A DNA stretch of 64,000 bases from Incurvaria masculella (taxonomy: Eukaryota > Arthropoda > Insecta > Lepidoptera > Incurvariidae), in the NCBI GenBank assembly GCA_946894095.1, contig OX335649.1:13410001-13474000 (forward strand), read 5' to 3'. This document shows positions 63,001 to 64,000 of this stretch, piece after piece (position 1 is the stretch's first letter; every line of letters starts with the position of its first letter). The notes below the pieces were generated by a model. The model was not told where the DNA came from, did no database searches, and was given only the letters and a program-made list of their open reading frames with translations. The position numbers and the translations under genes are program-made.

Positions 63001-64000
63001 GATACTGCTTGACAACAACACAGAAAGGTAATATTAATTCCACACGTAACTATATCTTCATGCTGCTTCCCAGAGGGGTCGGCGAAAATGGAAATGAAAG
63101 CTATTCACACTTAAGTATTACTCACCTGAATGATACCTACACACAAATCATGCATACGCATAAAAATAACAGCTATTATTCTTAGTATTATTAATGTTGA
63201 AAATGTATAGCATGTACCAAACGTGTTATTTTAGGTTATCTCCTACAATACAAACTTAGTTTAGTTTAGGAGATAACATATATTATGTAAAACCTTGTAT
63301 TTTTTATGAACAAAATAAAATAAATGTGCAGATTTATCTTCAGCCACAGTTCTAAGATTTGAACAGGGAAGCTACACAGGCACGCTTCTGGAGAACGATC
63401 TGCAATTGAGTGTCATTATACTCGCGGAAGGATATCAAGATAATGTTGAGTTCAATCTACTAGGAGGTAAATAACTGCTAACTTTTTCAATTAAAATTTC
63501 TATCTTCATCTCATTTTGAATATTATGTATTTTAATTTTCATTACTACGTTTACAGAATTTGAATCGTACTTTGTACATACGAACGAAGGAAATGCTGTC
63601 ACAATAGCTACTGCACAAAACCCGCTACCTCAAGACTTAACAAACCCATTCATCACGTTGGAGCTAGTCGCGTCGGGCCCCGAATCGATATCAACTCATA
63701 CCGTCATCGTACTACGAGTACGTACAGACGAATCCAGCGAGCAACTGATGTTCGAAGAGACGTTCTATACAGGCTCATACACTGAACCTGAAGGATTAGT
63801 GTCCGATGTAATCATGAGCCTGGCTCAAGGCTACGACGATACCGTTATATTTTCCCTTGATGGAGGTAAACACATTTTCTTTCGATTATTCATTTGTTTT
63901 TTTTTTGTTTGCTTTGTAAAAAGCTCTTTAACAAAATATGTACTTTTGATTTCAGCCCAATCCCAGTGGTTCACCATTCAACAAATAGGAAATATGGCTA
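30032..64000 (+). CDS. Giant cadherin-like repeat protein, 57 coding exons, 3' end beyond window
   Basis: This is a secreted or membrane-anchored protein of at least about 3,730 residues. It has a signal peptide, two cadherin-like domains with a residual DTNNNSPRF linker, then repeated modules of three exons (S, L, M), each encoding two domains of about 100 residues. The recurring domain pattern is FxxxxYxGxxxE, then a GYxDxVxFxLxGG block, then YFxxxxxG, then LPxxV, and a strand-like LxLxAxxxxxSxxTxVxL. Spacing and hydrophobic pattern fit the cadherin fold, but LDRE, DxD and DxNDN are absent from the repeats. From the exon ending at 34800 onward every intron is phase 1. No membrane segment or stop lies in the window. 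Family assignment is from pattern, not a search. Confidence 0.75.
30183..31290 (+). mobile_element. Penelope-like element fragment with inverted arms and target duplication
   Basis: A frame at 30571-31158 encodes a GIY-YIG-type endonuclease segment typical of Penelope-like elements: [20 protein letters not shown], then [10 protein letters not shown]. Reverse transcriptase is missing. Its 3' part (30873-31290) is repeated in reverse as 30213-30618. The direct repeat ATCTTCAGGCG flanks the whole at 30172-30182 and 31291-31301. It lies in the intron between the signal-peptide exon and the next exon. Confidence 0.75.
31640..31934 (+). pseudogene. Possible transposon-derived coding fragment
   Basis: The last 100 or so codons of a frame ending at 31934 read [20 protein letters not shown], then [15 protein letters not shown] and [12 protein letters not shown]. 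The VSYDTSxFN ending resembles the first catalytic-aspartate region of some transposases. No flanking homology is seen and it ends abruptly, so it is at best a relic in an intron. Confidence 0.25.
32612..32719 (+). CDS. Cadherin-like gene, N-terminal exon 2
   Basis: The acceptor CGCTTGCAG ends at 32611 and the donor GTAAGT starts at 32720. In phase with the signal exon it reads [20 protein letters not shown] and [15 protein letters not shown]. It is the start of the first extracellular domain. Phase 1 at both ends. Confidence 0.75.
   Translation, partial: HNVRCQELRRGSCRSRWTLWTRREENSSELPPPTF
33238..33422 (+). CDS. Cadherin-like gene, N-terminal exon 3
   Basis: The reading frame needs the acceptor GGATGTAG ending at 33237. 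The stronger-looking TTCTCCAG at 33205 would put a TAG in frame. It reads [20 protein letters not shown] and later [18 protein letters not shown], and ends SNL at a GTATTA donor on a codon boundary. The donor is weaker than its neighbours; the next exon continues it as VFSIRVQD, which fits a cadherin strand. Confidence 0.6.
33464..33680 (-). mobile_element. SINE, reverse partial copy
   Basis: ACATGGATGGCTGACTGTCA, CCAGAGCGATGGTACCAACC and CTACCACCTAGTAGCGG are reversed SINE-family blocks. It lies in the intron after the exon ending at 33422. Confidence 0.55.
34151..34462 (+). CDS. Cadherin-like gene exon 4 with inter-domain linker motif
   Basis: The acceptor TGTCCCCAG ends at 34150 and the donor GTAAGT starts at 34463; both ends are phase 0. 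It reads [20 protein letters not shown], where DTNNNSPRF (residues about 126-134) corresponds to the DxNDNxPxF calcium linker of cadherins. A domain body follows ([24 protein letters not shown]). It is the clearest cadherin signature in the protein. Confidence 0.8.
34590..34800 (+). CDS. Cadherin-like gene exon 5, transition to repeat domains
   Basis: The acceptor ACATTCCAG ends at 34589 and the donor GTAATA starts at 34801. It starts DVDNTGDPP, completing the cadherin-type A-x-D-x-D stretch of the previous exon (SAT-DVDN), and passes through [14 protein letters not shown]. It then opens the first repeat-type half-domain with [10 protein letters not shown] and [16 protein letters not shown]. 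Exit phase is 1, the phase used by every later intron. Confidence 0.8.
35030..35197 (+). CDS. First M-type exon (168 bp)
   Basis: The acceptor TTTTCCCAG ends at 35029 and the donor GTGCGT starts at 35198; phase 1-1. It reads [20 protein letters not shown], then [12 protein letters not shown] and [13 protein letters not shown]. It completes the domain opened by the previous exon, as M exons do in each module. Confidence 0.8.
35479..37633 (+). CDS. Diverged module D1 (S, L, M exons), GC-rich L and M
   Basis: Exons are S 35479-35601, L 36441-36734 (294 bp) and M 37460-37633. S reads [20 protein letters not shown] has [15 protein letters not shown] and [17 protein letters not shown] has [16 protein letters not shown] and [18 protein letters not shown] and especially M use G or C at nearly every third position, unlike the AT-rich modules next to them. 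The S-L intron holds a reverse SINE at 35825-36110. All borders are GT-AG and phase 1. Confidence 0.8.
35825..36110 (-). mobile_element. SINE, reverse copy in D1 S-L intron
   Basis: GTAACTGGACATGGATGGC through CCAATGCGATGGTACCAACC and CCTACCACCTAGTAAGTAAG, ending in CACGGCCAGCCTC. The same ending occurs in the D4 S-L intron SINE. Confidence 0.6.
37634..39423. other. Intron of 1.8 kb without recognised element
   Basis: AT-rich. Two diverged copies of a block with CGAGTAACT...AAAATGGTAAGTT occur near 38325-38355 and 38585-38620. Nothing else that I can name. Confidence 0.45.
39424..40994 (+). CDS. Diverged module D2 (S, L, M exons)
   Basis: Exons are S 39424-39546, L 39635-39943 (309 bp) and M 40821-40994. 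S reads [18 protein letters not shown] reads [12 protein letters not shown] and [19 protein letters not shown] reads [20 protein letters not shown] and [17 protein letters not shown]. It is close to module D3 in protein and intron sequence. A Penelope-type hammerhead-like foldback (40020-40160) sits in its L-M intron. Confidence 0.85.
40020..40160 (-). ncRNA. Hammerhead-like foldback, likely a Penelope terminal remnant
   Basis: On the minus strand, CTGACGA (about 40078-40084) and GACGAAAC (about 40055-40062) bracket a GATGC/GCATC stem with a CTTCA loop. An outer pairing GGTGCGCGA / TCGCGCACC encloses the region. Penelope-like elements are known to carry hammerhead motifs. Here the spacing between stem and GAAAC has six extra bases, so activity is doubtful. 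Confidence 0.35.
41059..41628. mobile_element. TTAA-bounded MITE, copy 3
   Basis: The ends TTAAGGTGGCCCTTCCCG and CGGGAAAGCCCACCTTAA are TTAA-bounded. The interior matches the copies at 6416 and 19463 in reverse. A perfect inverted duplication (TTTTTTGCGCGTTTTATACA and its complement, 41398-41452) is specific to this copy. It lies in the intron between D2 and D3. Confidence 0.75.
41869..43337 (+). CDS. Diverged module D3 (S, L, M exons)
   Basis: Exons are S 41869-41991, L 42216-42524 (309 bp) and M 43164-43337. It is a near duplicate of D2: [58 protein letters not shown]. The L-M introns of D2 and D3 also align (ATGAGCGGTTGCAATATTGA in both), so exons and introns were copied together. Confidence 0.85.
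43425..43640. repeat. Two-copy direct repeat of about 115 bp
   Basis: ATTCGAGTGTAATAT, CAGACCTGAACTGGTTGGCT and GGTATAATAT recur in order in two neighbouring copies (about 43428-43520 and 43540-43640), in the D3-D4 intron. Confidence 0.7.
43736..44020. repeat. 95-bp tandem repeat, three copies
   Basis: ATTGCAAATTGTTCAAGC recurs at 43741, 43836 and 43931, an exact 95-bp period, with copies essentially identical. The run stops 28 bp before the S exon at 44048. Confidence 0.9.
44048..46761 (+). CDS. Diverged module D4 (S, L, M exons)
   Basis: Exons are S 44048-44170, L 45590-45901 (312 bp) and M 46591-46761 (171 bp). S reads [16 protein letters not shown] and [17 protein letters not shown] reads [20 protein letters not shown] and [17 protein letters not shown] reads [18 protein letters not shown]. 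The S-L intron contains a GGTTCCGTACCC element and two reverse SINE copies, the second only about 55 bp before the L exon. Confidence 0.85.
44321..44590. mobile_element. GGTTCCGTACCC-family repeat, copy in D4 intron
   Basis: TAGGGTTCCGTACCCAAAGG at the left end, then a CCGTCCGTCCGTCC run, and CCGACTCGCACTTAACCGG with T tract at the right end, as in the 7995-8300 copy. Confidence 0.65.
44935..45500 (-). mobile_element. Two reverse SINE copies in D4 S-L intron
   Basis: The first (about 44935-45295) is full length with reversed body (CCAATGCGATGGTACCAACC) and reversed tRNA-like head (TTGAACCCGGGCCTCTGG, GCCACTAGGCTACGAGCC). The second (about 45292-45500) repeats tail and body and ends in CACGGCCAGCCTC just before the L exon. 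Confidence 0.65.
46783..47125 (+). mobile_element. tRNA-derived SINE in D4-D5 intron
   Basis: The head GCGGCTCGTAGCTCACCAGC, a degraded B box (TGCTCTAATTCTCG), the body and a tail GTCATCCACGTCCAAG. It starts 22 bp after the M exon donor. Confidence 0.55.
47128..47735 (-). mobile_element. ACCGACTTC-family element with internal hairpin, reverse copy 2
   Basis: A reversed copy of the 22985-23645 element: hairpin arms 47131-47226 and 47272-47380 (GTAGTTACGATTTTTGTTAT and its complement), then the family end CTCCTCCTTTTTTGAAGTCG at about 47706-47725. It lies directly after the SINE at 46783-47125. Confidence 0.65.
47806..49016 (+). CDS. Diverged module D5 (S, L, M exons) with a stop-prone S-L junction
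   Basis: Exons are S 47806-47928, L 48452-48754 (303 bp; or from 48443) and M 48843-49016. S reads [19 protein letters not shown] reads [20 protein letters not shown] and [21 protein letters not shown] reads [20 protein letters not shown]. The S exon ends in T where its relatives end in G. Joining to the usual acceptor at 48452 gives T+AA, a stop; an upstream TTTAG acceptor gives T+TA and keeps the frame, adding LFS. D5 is the closest relative of the tandem array. Confidence 0.75.
49164..49950 (+). CDS. Array module A1 (beta subtype)
   Basis: Exons are S 49164-49286 (123 bp), L 49377-49685 (309 bp) and M 49777-49950 (174 bp), all phase 1-1. S reads [19 protein letters not shown] is beta subtype ([27 protein letters not shown]) and uniquely begins EFQSYF rather than EFESYF. 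M has QQIGN and GTNSAGSAV. It pairs with A5 at an offset of 3815 bp. Confidence 0.85.
50118..50902 (+). CDS. Array module A2 (alpha subtype)
   Basis: Exons are S 50118-50240, L 50331-50639 and M 50729-50902. L is alpha subtype ([19 protein letters not shown]) with SNVIV where others have SDVIV. M has WFNIQQ and MAVKPG, both private changes. The upstream in-frame AG is preceded by ATTTGCAG rather than TGTGCAG. It pairs with A6 at 3816 bp. Confidence 0.85.
51072..51855 (+). CDS. Array module A3 (alpha subtype)
   Basis: Exons are S 51072-51194, L 51285-51593 and M 51682-51855. S has [10 protein letters not shown] and the private NVKFN. L has [11 protein letters not shown]. The LRV and IAIAQNS variants recur only in A7, exactly 3816 bp away. 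Confidence 0.85.
52025..52808 (+). CDS. Array module A4 (alpha subtype)
   Basis: Exons are S 52025-52147, L 52238-52546 and M 52635-52808. L has [11 protein letters not shown]. The upstream intron has GAAATTATAGCATTTAACC, and the S-L intron ends CATCTCAATTTG. The same variants recur in A8 at 3816 bp. Confidence 0.85.
52979..53763 (+). CDS. Array module A5 (beta subtype)
   Basis: Exons are S 52979-53101, L 53192-53500 and M 53590-53763. L is beta and has SYTEPEGLV, a change shared only with A12. M has QQIGN and GTNSAGSAV as in A1. It begins the second round of the four-module higher-order repeat. Confidence 0.85.
53934..54717 (+). CDS. Array module A6 (alpha subtype)
   Basis: Exons are S 53934-54056, L 54147-54455 and M 54544-54717. 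Alpha subtype, SDVIV and [14 protein letters not shown]. It corresponds to A2 but lacks A2's private SNVIV, WFNIQQ and MAVKPG changes, so the two are not an exact assembly duplicate. Confidence 0.85.
54888..55671 (+). CDS. Array module A7 (alpha subtype)
   Basis: Exons are S 54888-55010, L 55101-55409 and M 55498-55671. It shares [10 protein letters not shown] and [11 protein letters not shown] with A3 but has NVEFN instead of NVKFN. Confidence 0.85.
55841..56624 (+). CDS. Array module A8 (alpha subtype)
   Basis: Exons are S 55841-55963, L 56054-56362 and M 56451-56624. It carries the A4 variants (DLTSPF in L, the ATTATAGC intron string). It ends the second round of the four-module repeat. 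Confidence 0.85.
56794..57577 (+). CDS. Array module A9 (alpha subtype)
   Basis: Exons are S 56794-56916, L 57007-57315 and M 57404-57577. S and M match A8; L mixes ATAQNSLPQ with DLTNPF, which suggests gene conversion or unequal exchange among alpha copies. The S-L intron has ACTTACCACG where A8 has ACTTACTACG. Confidence 0.85.
57747..58529 (+). CDS. Array module A10 (beta subtype), last before a 3.3-kb insertion
   Basis: Exons are S 57747-57869, L 57960-58268 and M 58356-58529. L combines DLTSPF (A4/A8-like) with beta [10 protein letters not shown] and a private FYIGSY. M has GTNGASSAV. Its M donor is GTAATT instead of the GTAAGT seen in the other complete M exons, and the following intron has grown to about 3.5 kb. 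Confidence 0.8.
59480..59880 (+). mobile_element. tRNA-derived SINE nested in the 3.3-kb insertion
   Basis: The head AAGGCTCGTGGCTTAGGGGC and the B-box-like ATCTGGGTACAAATCTCC are followed by the body (CATCGCATTGGATGAAAAGA) and tail (CATGTCCAGTCACATAAAAA). It is nearly full length. Confidence 0.6.
60721..60898. repeat. Foldback with 67-bp arms
   Basis: The arms CTAACGAAAAGTAGTACTTT (left) and AAAGTACTACTTTTCGTTAG (right) pair, as do CTGAGATAAATA and its near complement. The loop is about 45 bp. It has the form of a small MITE. Confidence 0.65.
60950..61231 (+). CDS. Unrecognised 93-codon frame inside the insertion
   Basis: The frame lies in the least AT-rich part of the insertion and reads [13 protein letters not shown] and later [21 protein letters not shown] recognise no family. 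It could be a fragment of captured or transposon coding sequence, or a chance frame. Confidence 0.15.
   Translation: MSSWQQVNNVHKPDSAPARALCCMNEFDRQCDYAKFEDGGAVRVGAPPLFLKSDYEAVFHPPTSSTDQSVSTIGQLLRYLTRRADEIRLPPRI
61985..62763 (+). CDS. Array module A11 (beta subtype), first after the insertion
   Basis: Exons are S 61985-62107, L 62198-62506 and M 62590-62763. The S donor is GTGAAT instead of GTAAAT. L has LVATGPE. The M acceptor is GATGTCAG rather than GATTTCAG and the exon begins with V instead of A. M has [12 protein letters not shown] and GTNSASSAV. Frame and exon lengths are still intact. Confidence 0.8.
62918..63322. mobile_element. 405-bp insertion with 8-bp target duplication and A-rich tail
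   Basis: AATATGCA (62910-62917) and AATGTGCA (63323-63330) flank a stretch absent from the other array introns. Its right end is A-rich (AACAAAATAAAATAA), as in target-primed SINE or LINE insertion. An inverted pair lies inside (TTATCTCCTA / TAGGAGATAA). It ends only 21 bp before the next exon. Confidence 0.65.
63344..64000 (+). CDS. Array module A12 (beta subtype), cut by window edge
   Basis: Exons are S 63344-63466, L 63557-63865 and M from 63956 to beyond 64000. L has SYTEPEGLV as in A5, and M starts with QQIGN. The array therefore continues to the right, so the total module number is unknown. Confidence 0.85.

Larger units (their letters stand above)
49164..64000 (+). repeat. Tandem array of three-exon gene modules, 953-955-bp period
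   Basis: S exon starts lie at 49164, 50118, 51072, 52025, 52979, 53934, 54888, 55841, 56794 and 57747, spacings 953-955. After two intron insertions they continue at 61985 and 63344. Introns are as alike as exons, so whole genomic units were copied. Copies 1-4 and 5-8 form a higher-order repeat of 3815-3816 bp. Confidence 0.95.

Noticed and set aside
34151..64000. Identity with the midgut cadherin known as an insect Bt-toxin receptor
   Set aside because: That family keeps canonical calcium motifs and does not have two-domain S-L-M modules; the resemblance is only at the fold-pattern level.

Overview
This is a eukaryotic, AT-rich, intron-rich window, most likely from a moth or butterfly (Lepidoptera). 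Every convincing coding segment is a short exon with GT-AG borders. The spaces between exons are filled with interspersed repeats of the kind common in lepidopteran genomes: the family with GGTTCCGTACCC ends, the family starting ACCGACTTCAAAAAAGGAGG, tRNA-derived SINEs, TTAA-bounded MITEs, a mariner-like remnant and a Penelope-like fragment. There are no operons, CRISPR arrays or bacterial signals. The order assignment is inference from repeat flavour, not a database match.

Region 1 (about 1-13.2 kb) is the 3' part of a plus-strand leucine-rich-repeat gene. Four exons join in frame (494-725, 2579-2838, 9054-9179, 11936-12188), giving LRRs, a cysteine-rich C-terminal cap (NPWHCDC) and a stop at 12186-12188. 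The tail of exon 2 and the tail of exon 4 are each followed by a run of decaying tandem copies of themselves. A 161-bp tandem repeat begins just inside the first intron.

Region 2 (about 13.2-30.0 kb) has no clear protein-coding exon. A possible non-coding first exon with a strong donor lies near 17375-17474. The rest is transposon debris: a mariner-like remnant with TA flanks (26511-27541), SINEs, a perfect 165-bp inverted repeat (24789-25595) and a 15-kb scatter of smaller repeats.

Region 3 (30.0-64.0 kb) is one very large plus-strand gene that runs off the right edge. A signal-peptide exon (ATG at 30032) leads to two cadherin-like domains with a recognisable inter-domain linker (DTNNNSPRF). 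After that come repeated three-exon modules: S (always 123 bp), L (294-312 bp) and M (171-174 bp). Each module encodes about 200 residues, or two cadherin-like domains that have lost the usual calcium-binding motifs. Five modules are diverged and widely spaced (35.5-49.0 kb). They are followed by at least twelve nearly identical modules, ten of them at a strict 953-955-bp period (49.2-58.5 kb). The window holds 57 coding exons of this gene, about 3,700 residues. From the third module exon on, all introns are phase 1.

The most interesting structure is this exon-module array. It has a higher-order repeat of four units (3815-3816 bp), two sequence subtypes, in-frame tandem acceptors, and two transposon insertions that fall in introns and leave the reading frame intact. 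One older junction (47928/48452) would create a stop codon unless an acceptor 9 bp upstream is used.
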